This document shows positions 24,433 to 35,900 of a stretch of DNA of 64,000 nt, piece by piece. Origin of the DNA: Membranipora membranacea (Eukaryota > Bryozoa > Gymnolaemata > Cheilostomatida > Membraniporidae); NCBI GenBank assembly GCA_914767715.1, contig OU612073.1:8246001-8310000 (forward strand), read 5' to 3'. The position numbers were made by a program, and so were the translations under genes. Every line of letters begins with the position of its first letter. Position 1 is the first letter of the stretch. The notes beneath the pieces were generated by a model. That model saw only the letters and a program-made list of their open reading frames with translations. It was not told the origin of the DNA and did not search any database.

Positions 24433-27400
24433 TTAGCGAAGAATACAGCTTAAAAACCGTTGCTTTTCCCAACATGGGAGGAACAGCTTGTCACCCACAC
24501 TGCATATTGCTCCAACCACTTCTTTCAGGCGGTAATCATAGATAGTCTGCACTACTATCCCTACAAATGAAATTGCAAATCGATTAACGATGAACTCTAT
24601 GAAGTGACATGACCTAGACCTAGAGCATGGTATATTCAAAGTTTTTAGTAGAAAGTTTGGTATTACCTTCTGCTGTCATGATCATGAGCAAACTGCACAT
24701 ATTGATCAATGTTCATAGTAAGTTTAGGGTTATTGTCACATTATCATATGCGCTGTTGCAATGGGCCTGGAATCAGTTACCAAATGTGTGTTACAATCAT
24801 TGAACTTTACCTTGTGGTGTTAGCAGATATATATTTCCGATATCACAACTGCAGACAATGATTAGCCCGTTATCCTTTACACTTATCCCGTATGCTGAAG
24901 GTAAGTTCTCACATGTCCAGAGAATTTGAATCTCCCCGGAATCTGAGAGCCTACACTTATAAAGACAGTCGGTTAGACTGGTTAGCAGGAAGCTTCCATC
25001 AGGATGTGAGTAGACAACACAAGGCGCAAAAGGAAGTTTTATCGTTTTTGAACTAAAGCTATTGTTAATGTTCAAAGCATAGATACAAGAATCCCCTCGA
25101 TCGGTGATGAGGAGAGTACCATTTTCTAGATACGCCATATAGGAAGCCACGTTTATTTTGTCAACAAACTCGAAGATCTGTGTTGGTTTGTTCTTGAAGC
25201 TATGGTCTGTCATCAGAAGTACTTTTGAGGGTAAGCTGCTATACTGTAATATGAACATCTTGTTAGAAGGCGCTGCACAGATAGAATACACTTGCTTGTC
25301 TTGTAACCTTGCAGTCACTTCCATATCCGTATTATGTTGTGTAACTCCCTTATGCGTAGTAACATAAATAACACCGTCTTCCTCAAGCGATCCGTAATTC
25401 CTACTTATAGCATAGCACTCGCCCTTAACATTGTATGTTGTGATAGACTGAATATCAAGTTTTGTAGGAGAAAACTGGATGTTTAGTGCGGATGTAACAG
25501 ATTCTACAAGAAACAAAAATCGAAATAAAGGAGACTGATTTAGGTACAAAAATATACGGACTGGATCTTTGTGGTCATTCTTAATCTATGCACATCAAAG
25601 GCAGGCAGGTAGTTAATCGTTAGAGATGAGCGCTAAGGCAGATTACTGGTGTATCGCACAACAACCTACTGCACCAACATACAAAACAGCATTACTCATA
25701 GATCTCTAACCTGGTTCCTCTAGCTTGTAAAGGAGTAGAGGAAAACCAGGTTTGTTGGTCATGCTCATTTTTTCTAGCCATGTATATTTTCCTTCCCTTT
25801 GAGCAATTATTTCTGTCACACTGTTTTCTCTTAGGAATTGTCTACATGACAGCAACCTTTGCTCAAGTTTATCTCGTGCCATCCTGATGGCATCCAAATA
25901 GTTCTCCACACTCTCGCATAGCGTTTCCTCGGCCCCATCAATTTGTTGCAAAATTGATTCTTTCTCCTCATTGATTTGCACTATCTGTGATAAAATATAG
26001 ATAATGCAAGGTTATATATTTTGAATTGATGAGTACGCTTTTCATGACTGTCCATGTATTAGGCAGCACTATAATAATACTTCTGAAGGCTATTTAGGCT
26101 TTAGTTATTCATAAAGAAATTCTCCCCGGTGTTACTTGAACCCACAACTCCGAGCGCAGACAGAGAACAACAAGCACTGTGGCTGGCTGCACGATCTCAA
26201 CCTGTTTAAAATGGGAATAATTGATTGTGCAAATAAGGTAGTCTATTAAAGAGTTGTGCCCTCACATACAACACTTACCATTCTGCTATAGCTTCTCTAT
26301 CTACCCTATAGGAGTTTAGTTTTCGCGGCATTTAGGATTCCCTTTTCGCATGTTGCCTAGGTTGCGAAATTTAGTGTATCTTAAATTAAACTCACTCACC
26401 ATAGTTTCATAAACAATGTACAATTATACAGGAATACACCTTACCTATGCATGCAAGCTAGCGTGGTGTAGTGGTCTAAGTGTCTGCCTTGCATATACGT
26501 GGAGATTTATGCCCTGGGTTCAAATTCCCAGCTTGGACATTCCTTTTAATTTTCACTAGTAAGCCTACTAGCGAAATTTAGTACTAGTGAACTTTAGTAC
26601 CAGGCCCAGATAGCGAAATTAAACTCTAGCTAAATTAAACTCCTATAGGGTTATTTAGTTTGAGGCCCCAAGACTCTGCCTCCTCCCCCGTCTGATGGAC
26701 TGAGGTTTATATCCAACAAAAAATGTTGTTCACAGGGCACAATGCTAAGGATTGATAATCGTGATAGTCAAGCATACATTGCCTTACTGATTGGTTGTGA
26801 ATTTCAGACTGTCAACAATCTTAAACTTCGGTTGAAAATGATTGCATTCTCAGCCCTCCAACTACCTTGGCTTGTGCCGATTTCTCAACCCTTTTCCTCA
26901 TGCCTTCATAGCTTTCTCTTTCATCATCTAGCCTCTGCCATGTTCTTTTTTCCAGCTTAGCCAGTTCAGATAATTTTCCTGTGCACTTTTCGAATAACTG
27001 GTGAAATTGATGCTTTAAAAGTTTTTCAATATCAAATAGAGATTGATAGTTGTGGCGACTTTCCTCTGAAAATGAGAATTAAAGGAACAAAATAAGAGCA
27101 CTGCTGAGATAAAGAAACTATCGAATCGAAAGATATTACAAGTCTCACAGGTCAGGTTATCAGGTTCTTATAGCCAAAATATAAATTGTAGGCAACAAGG
27201 CAATTAGCTACAATGAGGCTAATTCTCATCATTATTGTGATTGAAAAGGACTCCACCTTTGTTTTTGGTCAGTTTAAGATTGTGGAGGTGCAACAAAACG
27301 TGCTAGCCACAGCCAGAACTGTTAATGTAAGAGTACCTTTTTGTATCAGTTGTCATGGATATGTTTATCGATTGATTTAACTTACCAATACAGTCGTTTT

Positions 27401-28950
27401 TGGCAGTCGTGCACTTAGAGCAGGACATCTTGTAGCATTTCTGGCACGAGAAAACAAGACTTTCCTGATGATTGGCACATGTTGATTTGAGACCAGGGGC
27501 ATCCAAATAAACTCCAATTGATATCAGCTTGTGTTTCTTCGGAGGTGTGTACCATTTGTTGTGTTGCTACAAGTATACCAAACCAAGGTAAGAACTTGTG
27601 ATGCTTCCTGTTCTTTTGCTTAGATTCCATTCCACATTTCTATACAAAACGTCTTGATAACATCAAAGATGTATGGTAACAGAATCTCTGAAAGCGAACC
27701 TGCCGAATAGGCATCAATACACCCCTCCCATCAATTGATATTGAGCTCAACAAAGTCAAACCCCTGCTGCTCCGATTGCAAATTTGGGATTGCTGGCACT
27801 GATCAGGTGATTAACCCTAATGTTCCATATTATGGTTAAGATGGTGGTGGTAGTGCCCATCCGCAATTAATAGCCAAAGAGGTTCTTCATTCAGAATGAG
27901 CGAGGGTTTTTAAAGAAATTATCTTGATAACTTCACTCAGAATACTTACTTTTTGGCCTTTCAAATAACATATTCATTCCCATATAATTCACTAGGCACA
28001 GTGATAGTTCTAAGAAGGCTTCCCCTCTCTCTGAGCATAAAGCATATACACCCTCTAATCACCTGCATCTACCAAGATAGTCAGACCAACCACATACATC
28101 TTCATGAGTAGAACAATATCTCTCTCCACAATCCACACAGTAACAAACAGCGCTCAAATCACATCTCAAGCAGCTAGGTTTATCGATATCTTCCGAGTCC
28201 TCAGATGGCTTCTCCACCTCTGCCTTATCATGTCTTTGCTTATTTACACTGTTGAGGGCTGCTATATCTACAAAGTTGTGAGTTTTCCTGCAAACAACAC
28301 AGTCAGTTTATTAGAGTTGTTTGCACAAGGTTTTGGCTATACAAAAACAAAACAGTATTCTAATAGAGCTCAAACAACAGAGGTGGACCACTGGAATTTA
28401 GTTACATCTTGAAAAGCAATCTTCTTTTTGGTGTGTTTTTGCCGGGTGTTCCTACAACAAATGTGTTGGGTTGGGTGAATCTCATAGACATAGAGCATGT
28501 GCAAATACATATAGACCAAGAACACATCTGCACCGTTAAATAAAACTTGTTGCTTAGAACTATAATTATTATTCCAAAATAGTGCCCCCCATTAAGACTA
28601 CCGCATTTCCTAACCTGCCCAATTTTCGGAATTTTAGTAGTCCTATGCAACAGTGCCACCATCCATTTAACTCCAGGACTCTACAGAAAAACTGTCAAGA
28701 CATTGAGGTACCTATGGAGAGATCACACACATATAAATGTATAATCTGTGTGTGTTTGCGGGTGAAATGTATATCTAACTTACCCGCAATAAGAGCATTC
28801 TACTTCAAGCCCATTATCCACCGTTTTGATGACAGCGTCCAAGCAAACAGAGCAGTATACATGATGACAGGGCAGCTGTTTTGGATCTATAAGATATTCC
28901 AGCACTTCAAGACATCTGGTACATTGATGCTCATCATCCAATCCTGCCAT
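24433..28950 (-). CDS. TRIM protein, gene 3
   Basis: Exons in order: 28950-28784, 28287-28098, 27566-27386, 27065-26866, 25984-25711, 25503-24811, 24560-24433 (TAA); about 610 residues with all phases closing. RING (CTRC, CHHVYC, CSYC), B-box1 (CLRC, CVDC, YCSTH), B-box2 (CANH, CQKC, CSKC), coiled coil and propeller-like domain are all present. Exon 3 lacks two codons (Tyr-Ile) found in genes 1 and 2. Exons 5-7 are almost the same as in gene 2. Likely an E3 ubiquitin ligase by family; substrate unknown. The intron between exons 4 and 5 carries a composite insertion (about 26305-26650). Confidence 0.9.
26305..26649. mobile_element. TIR element carrying a tRNA-like unit
   Basis: It occupies a TRIM gene 3 intron and is absent from genes 1 and 2. 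The ends are inverted copies: CCCTATAGGAGTTTAGTTTT at left and AAATTAAACTCCTATAGGG at right, with further inverted gcgaaatttag segments inside. The target duplication is short (TA or a 3-bp TNA) and uncertain. A tRNA-like unit (26461-26540) is nested inside. Confidence 0.7.
26461..26540 (+). repeat. tRNA-like (SINE head) sequence
   Basis: Box A-like TGGTGTAGTGGTCTAAG and box B-like GGGTTCAAATTCCC are spaced as in a tRNA, with a perfect T stem. The acceptor ends do not pair well, so a SINE head or tRNA pseudogene is likelier than a functional tRNA. Confidence 0.55.
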
Positions 28951-29304
28951 TATATTCCTTTAATTTGGATATAGTTGCAAGAAATTTTACCTGTTGTGAA
29001 ACTTAGCAGTGAGTAAGCTTACTTCCTGCTAGTTAGCTAGGTATTCTGCAGTGACAACAAACAATGTGTAGTACCTAGTTCATAGCCTTAGGATCATTTT
29101 AAGCTTGACTTTCAATTATTTGATATAGCTGGCTAACACCTGCAGTGTATATTGATTTTTATGGACGTGCTTCAGTGACTGTAATCAATGCACTTTTTTG
29201 AAACAATTGTTTTTTCTGAATGCAGGCACCAGTAGGATTATAGGTAGTAGGTGCTGTGGATATCTGAATGCAGTATGCATCATGCGCAACATCAGTTTAG
29301 CCAT

Positions 29305-29434
29305 GGGCCCCGGGAATTACATGTCTTTACTTCGCCAATGTCCAGTATCAACCACCCAAAAAAAACCAATGGTGTTTTTTGGGTGTTTGATATTTGACAT
29401 TGGCAAAGTAAAGACATGTAAGTCCCAGGGGCCC
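29305..29434. repeat. 130-bp foldback element
   Basis: Long imperfect inverted repeat: gggccccgggaattacatgt at left mirrors acatgtaagtcccaggggcc at right, with inner arms gtctttac...gccaatgtc and gacattggc...gtaaagac. It is in the gene 3 5' flank and absent from the equivalent spacer at about 9700. Confidence 0.75.
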
Positions 29435-31502
29435 TTGACTTTAGCCTGTGCAGTCTTGACGAGCTTTGTTGTTGTGTCCCCCCCCCCTCCAGCTACGTAG
29501 CTTGCAAGACAGGCTACTTTGGATGCGCTGATGCTGTCTGCTTTCACAGCACCCCTGTTTGGATGTAGTGTAAGTTTGATGCTCTGGTCGGGCGGTGAAG
29601 GTTATTTCCGGGTCTTGCCTCTCTGTCTGGAGTCTGGCCTCGCCTACCAGACTAAAGGGACAGCCTCGTATTATTAAGTCTATGGACAGACTTGTTCTTA
29701 TCTAGATGGAAAAAAAGAGGCTTATCTACTTTTATTGAGATGATTAGGATTGTGAAAATGTTCAGGGGTCAATACTATGTATGTATTAGGTCTACGTTCA
29801 CTACAACACTTCATAATAGCCAAAATGTTACACAGAAGTGTATTGACCGAGAAAATCTCACGACCCACGCTCAACCTTTCAGAAATATAATGTCATATTC
29901 TAATTCTGATCAGTTTGATGGAACAAAAAAAAAGCCATAGTATTACAAAAACTGAATATCCAAAATTCAGATAAAATAATCAGGAGTTGTCCAGCCATTG
30001 ACTAAAGGAACAGAACTCCAATTATCCAAATTGAATCCAAAAAAATTTATATACACAATATTCATTATCAGTTCTCGAAAGATAATCTATACTGCTGTCA
30101 CTGTCAGTACCACTCAAGAATCTTCTAATTGTTGACTATTCTGATCTGTGAATTCAACAGTTACTGGCCAGGACCATAAATCTAAATCATCATCTTTTCA
30201 GCCTGCAGAGTAAAGCAAATATTTTTAGTACTATCATTCTATGTTCGCTCTCAGTCTCTGCTGATATCCTATCAACACCAACCCAATGATTTTAATGAAC
30301 TGAAGATCGCATGGTGACCTTATAAGACAAAACAAGACTCCCTTATTGCAACAGGTAGTTGAAGTTTGATTGATTTTTATTCTATCACTAACTGTCAAAT
30401 TTCCGAGTAAAAAGGTTGCTGGTACACGCACTCTGCTATAAAATAATGAAGTTGCGTTGCGTGCAAAAATAGTATTATTAAAAAGTAGTTATTAAATGGT
30501 ATTATTGATATAAATGCACATGTGCCTCAAAAAGCAATCTTTTCCCCAGGCAGTACGGCAGTATCACATAGTGTGTAATTGTTTTACTCGCCACATTGTA
30601 GTTACTGACATGCAAAGCATGAGCATTATAACCATTTTCAGACACCCATGTAAAATGGTGTTACCATAAACTTTATAAAAAAGTATTCATATTATTTATG
30701 GGTGCTACAGACCTCTGAATAGTACTGTGGGAACTCAAGCGGGGATGTTCTTTTGCCCGACACTAGGCGAATGCAAATTTCCAATAACGGACCAATTTTT
30801 TTTTTTCCCACATTTCAGCATTTCACAAAGTATATCGCAGTATCCGATTAAAGGTCGGTGAATGGAGGTTACTGTGTGTAGCCTTGAAATCAGGTTGCAA
30901 GCAAATCTAGTCGGGAGAATTAGGAAGCAAATCAAGAACTAGAGTACATGTATCTCATTTATCATGAACTTTATCACCTTAAGGTTTGCAATGATGTAAA
31001 TACAGCAACACGATAAGGAAGTCAATATGGCATGTTACTTCTTATCAGTTTTGGGTCAATTTATAGGTAAGTGACACTGATTTGAACAAGAATACAATTT
31101 AAAAGTACAAGTCAATCTTGAGTCCTTATGAAGCAGAATCACTGATAAACGACTATCAATTTGTTTACTAACTAAAGCCTTCATTTTGTGCTCAAATTTT
31201 CTGCCCACACAATGCCATGATTTACTATCCAATTATCATGTATTTAGTCTCACCCCTCTTGACCTGGTAGGTTTAAGGGTGGCATGTGTTGACAAGGCCG
31301 CCAAATTACGATATTTAGTGTATAAACGCATTATAGCTTTGGAAAATAGCAGTACAAAATGTTGACAGGTTGAAATATCGAATTGACCGGTCAAAACAGC
31401 CGCTGACAGCAGCAAAGGCGTCATTCAAATCTTAGCTCTAACCTACGTGCGTAGCCAAATTAATGACAGTAGATAAATAGTTACGCTGTTTCACCGTCGA
31501 AC

Positions 31503-31727
31503 GCATTCCGGGTTAACACTTGGTTTGTGGATCGCTTCTCGGCCTATTGGCTAAGATTTCAGTTTCTGGCAGCTTGCTGCATACTCACGATTAGGAGGTC
31601 CACCATGGCCTCACCTTTAAGATGTATTCTAGTTTACTAGGATGTATCACACTCTCAGTACGGGGACTCTGGGCAACTTGCGTCCCTCTTTACAGGCAGC
31701 CCACCCTCTGTTTTGTCATAAACAGGG
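31503..31727 (+). mobile_element. U2-snRNA-headed retroposon, copy 1
   Basis: From 31531 the sequence reads ATCGCTTCTCGGCCTATTGG followed by CTAAGAT, matching the conserved 5' end of U2 snRNA. It then continues into non-U2 sequence shared with 52563-52758. A perfect 15-bp direct repeat, gtttcaccgtcgaac, flanks it (31488-31502 and 31728-31742), typical of LINE-driven retroposition. The branch-site-recognition and Sm regions of U2 are missing, so it is not a functional U2 gene. Confidence 0.7.
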
Positions 31728-31886
31728 GTTTCACCGTCGAACATGACAAAGTTGTACCTTGTATTATTATTATTTTCATATATATGAACTATCTATTCAA
31801 CAATATTTAATGTAATACATAGGGATAATATATAATAAACAATTATATATAAGAAAAAGATAATTTAAAAGAAAAAAATATGAGTT

Positions 31887-32015
31887 AAAATTGCAAGTCT
31901 GTCTCTGTCCGAAGACTGAGAAATTGAGCCCAGTAGTCAGTAGACTGCAGCGGGATTCGAACCCAAGACCTCTAACGCTTGCGCAGGCGGTCTTACCAAC
32001 TGAGCTACCTCCTAG
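31887..32015 (-). repeat. tRNA-derived SINE (short copy)
   Basis: On the minus strand, box A (TAGCTCAGTTGGTAAGA) and box B (GGGTTCGAATCCC) match the 23440 element, with the shared tail gtctctgtccgaagactg. The middle region is shortened. Confidence 0.7.
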
Positions 32016-32920
32016 TTGTTGTTGTCGTTTTGTGCATTACAAGAGCTACAGACTGAAACAAATGCACAGACCGTGATCAGGAATAGTAACTAGGCTCAGA
32101 AATTTTCCTAATACCGCTGACTTTAACTTTCAACTTTTCACTTTGTCTGACTTAGTAGGCAATCTACAGTAGTATAATTGTAGAGTGGATGAGTAATTTC
32201 ATCAGATGGAGGAGTTTGCCAGTTGCCGTTGAATATTTAAAAAACAAAAAGCTAGACAAGAGCAATGTTCTCTGTTGAAAATATAGGAATAGTATTGAAA
32301 CTGCCTAGAACAAGACAAATTGATAAGATTTAGAATAATAAAATCAATATAGAGCCTTGGTAAATTTTGTCTGAAAATAGGACAGATTATTCTTTTAGAA
32401 CCATTTTTTTACATCAACTTTGTCATAAAAACTAATCAGACCTCCAAGGTTAATATACATCTATGAGCAGCAATTTGTGATACCTAATCGGTTCCAAACA
32501 AGAACAATCAATAATAAGTTTACTCCATCTATAAACATATTAATATTTTGTTTTCAATTGATTATGGTTCAATAAATTTAATATTGATTTCTATTAGTCA
32601 ATAAATGCTGTTCACAATTAAGACTAAGGATTTTTGTAAAAATTTAATTGGTGCTGATATGCTTGAACTTTGCTGTGACCGAGATTTACTCCGCTTGCTT
32701 AGTCAAGTCAGTTCGCCGTGATAAGAAGATATGCTATGATATGCTATATGCTACACTATTAAGTGGTCATTGATCATTCACTAATCCTGTTCTAGACATA
32801 GCATGCATTTAGAAAGCACGCGCACTGCAGTGCACACCGCCACGCATACTGTACACAGTGCATGAGGAATATTTGACATTCAAGAGTTGGAAATCAGAGA
32901 AGCTAGTTGTATTCCTCAAG

Positions 32921-35900
32921 ATGGAAACGGAAAAACTGTTGAAAAATGAAAGCCGGACAGATTATCAAGCTACTACTAGTGTCAGGTTGGTGGGAAATAT
33001 ATATGTGACTTCTGTTTATTGGTAGCATGATTTGAGAACTCATGCCGTGGTGTCATGAGAATTATGCGTCGACGGCCATTGTATCTATCTAGTATCCTTT
33101 GATCAGCAGTGCCAGGCCCAGCCGGACCCAAAATACGGCTATATAGGCAAGCAACATTATTAATATTTTGTACAATCTCATCATCTCATGATTACTTTCA
33201 TGGGCATTTGCCTTATCGGGATTGAAATTCTCGAACTAGCGAACTGCTGGCAAAAAGTGCTGTGTGTCGGTAAACTAACAACATCCGATCATAGGGAGAT
33301 TCAACATTTTGAAATTTTTTTTTCTTATCCGGCAAGAGGCCAGCTGTGTTGGATGGACCTCTAATAAAGTGAAACGGCCATTGTTTGATCATATGAGATA
33401 AACCGAAACGGTAAGTATAAACTGGATCGATGGCTGTGATTTGATGACTACAGAGAATTTTAATACCTGCAAAGACAAGAGGATTTTAGCTTTTGGGATA
33501 TATTCTAATTTCTATGATACTTCACAGCCTTGAGCATACTGTAACCCTCTTTATGGCTAGCCTAAATGACCTGTTTTTTCGTTTACTGAATAGTTATAAT
33601 CTATTTATAGCTCCAGTTCTGAATACAGTACAGAAAGCAGTGAGGAGTTTGAGCCTGTAAAAGTAAAGAGCTGCTGTCGATATGACGCGACGTCATATCC
33701 ATACCTGACAGTGTTTATTGTATTCTTGGCATTTATGGTGGATGCCATGCTGGTGACTGTTGTTGGTGAGCTACTTTGAACTTTCTATCAGATCCAACTT
33801 TATATTATTGTTATATGGAAATCTAAATCTTCAAACGAGAATGGTGGAAATTTTTTGTAAGCAATGCAAGTTAGGATTGGGTTAATAGTATTTAACATTA
33901 AAGTCTCGTTGCTCTTGGAACATAAAGGTGGAAAGACAATTCTGGTGTAAGAGTCTGGTGTGGAAAATTGTTGATATGTTGTTCACCAAATTTGCTGACG
34001 TGTCGACAGGGGTTGCTTAGATGGTATTATCGATATAATAATAGAATCAGGACAGCAGTGTTGATAAACTGTTAAACTTATCATAATCTCTATTATATAA
34101 CAATATCTTTGGTAGACTTATAACTTTCTACTGGCAGTGGACAAGGTCAGGCGATTTTAAACTGTGTAGAGATCCAAACCAATGTTTTATTACCTCGCTG
34201 ATAGGATCAATCATAATAAATTTCAGTATCTGCTGAGTGAGTGAGACAGACAAGTTATTTTCTAGACTAGGACAACATTTACTCCTGATGGAGTTACATT
34301 CTTCTTTCCCTCCTGTGTCACAATTGGTTACACCTCAGATACCCTGCTGTGGCCCACGATGGGCCTTATTCATCTCTCACTGCTTCAGTGACTAAACCAG
34401 GTTTAATTGATGTTTGAGCATTCAAAAACAAGCCTCAAATTACGCAATAACATATGGCAGCAATCTATCTATTGCATTTTTTCGAGAACTCCCTTCCTTT
34501 TTTTATTTAATTGGCAGAGTTCATGTACTTGCTCCGCGCCCCTTTTTTATTAAAGAGCGGAGTACATGTACTTGAACTACCATTACATTTTACTTGATAT
34601 TCCCACTGAACCTTACAAATGTGTTTTCCTTCCAGATCCGATATTACCTGACTTACTACACCAGATTGACCTTCACCCTCACAGGTTTATCAGCAGCTCA
34701 TTTTTCACACACCCCGATCTGATTAATTCAAAGAATGCATCGGCTGGACTGGAAAGTAAAAACTCAGTCAAGATCGCTGTACTCGTTGGCATGAAGCCTC
34801 TGCTGGAAGTTGTCTTCAACGTCATTGTTGGATTTATACTTGAAAGGTACGGTCTGTGTTATAGATAAGCTTCAATTTGTTACTTGCCTGTTCTTCTATC
34901 AATAGATCTTGTTTGATACTTTTTATTGGCAACTATATCATTGCATAACAAAATATTGGCCAAAAAATTAAAATTTAAAAGATAATGTTACTCAGATCAA
35001 ATATGGAAAGTACATGGTGTACTGCGTGTTTGAAATATATCAGCTCAGTTGTTCATCAACTAACTGAATTCTAATACCTTATATGTACATCTAATTTTCT
35101 ATTTATTTGGGATGTAAAATTCTAAGGTCAAAGATATTGCTGTGGTACAGCTCCTTGTTGTCTTCAAAATCTTCAAATTTCCCACCCTCTCCAACCTATT
35201 GTGCCTGTGATGTATCAATGAACTTGGGAGAGTTCATTGGCTGTGTGATCCTAAGGGAGCAGCACTAACAATTCTTACATGCGTAACAATAATTATTGTC
35301 ATTCAACTAATGCAATTTTATTTCCTCATACAAAGGTACCCTTTTTTCACATTTATTTTCCACTGTTTGCAGGTACGGACATCGTAACCCAATGTTAATA
35401 GGATGTGCGTTCAACATGATAGCCACACTGGGCTTCGGATATCTGAGGAACTTCTATTTACTGCTGCTAACAAGGGTTATGCAAGCAATTGGTGGTAGCC
35501 TCTCTGTTGTGGGAGGTAAGATTAAGATCAAATGTGTTATATTCTCCCATTAATTTTAGCTGGCTTTGGAGTATAACTCACACAAGACAGATCCAGGTTC
35601 TAAATGGCCATAAAAAATGATTTATAATCGTCTGTGCAGTTATTAATGACTGTCTAGTATAGTAACCCAGGCATTGGACTATTCCTAGAACGAGAGAAAA
35701 ATGCAGAACACTTGATTTTCAAATTTCAATTCAAACTTTTGAGTTATGAAATAGACAATCAGCGTCACGGTGCCACTACTTTCTGACTTTGCTATGATGA
35801 AATGGATTTAATTACCTTGCTGGAATCGCCATGCACCGTACCATCATTTATGGCTATATCTATTGCCACCAAAAAAAAGTTTATATCAGATCTGATGCAT

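Larger units (their letters stand above)
21836..30522. repeat. Tandem unit C of the TRIM array
   Basis: Third unit, starting at the ttaggcaaaa flank motif and ending where similarity to units A and B stops, just after atgcacatgt near 30522. It contains a relic, TRIM gene 3 and its 5' flank. Its right half is the most diverged of the three. Confidence 0.7.
28951..32920. other. Spacer between TRIM array and SLC18-B
   Basis: No protein gene recognised. It starts with the 5' flank of TRIM gene 3 (similar to 9412-10790), then from about 30523 unique sequence containing the U2-headed retroposon and a tRNA-derived SINE. Confidence 0.5.

Noticed and set aside
31027-31067. Short ATG exon with hydrophobic codons ending at gtaagt
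   Set aside because: About 14 codons only and no matching downstream exon found; could be chance.
31531-31720. Functional U2 snRNA gene
   Set aside because: Only about the first 27 nt match U2; branch-site-recognition and Sm-site regions are absent.
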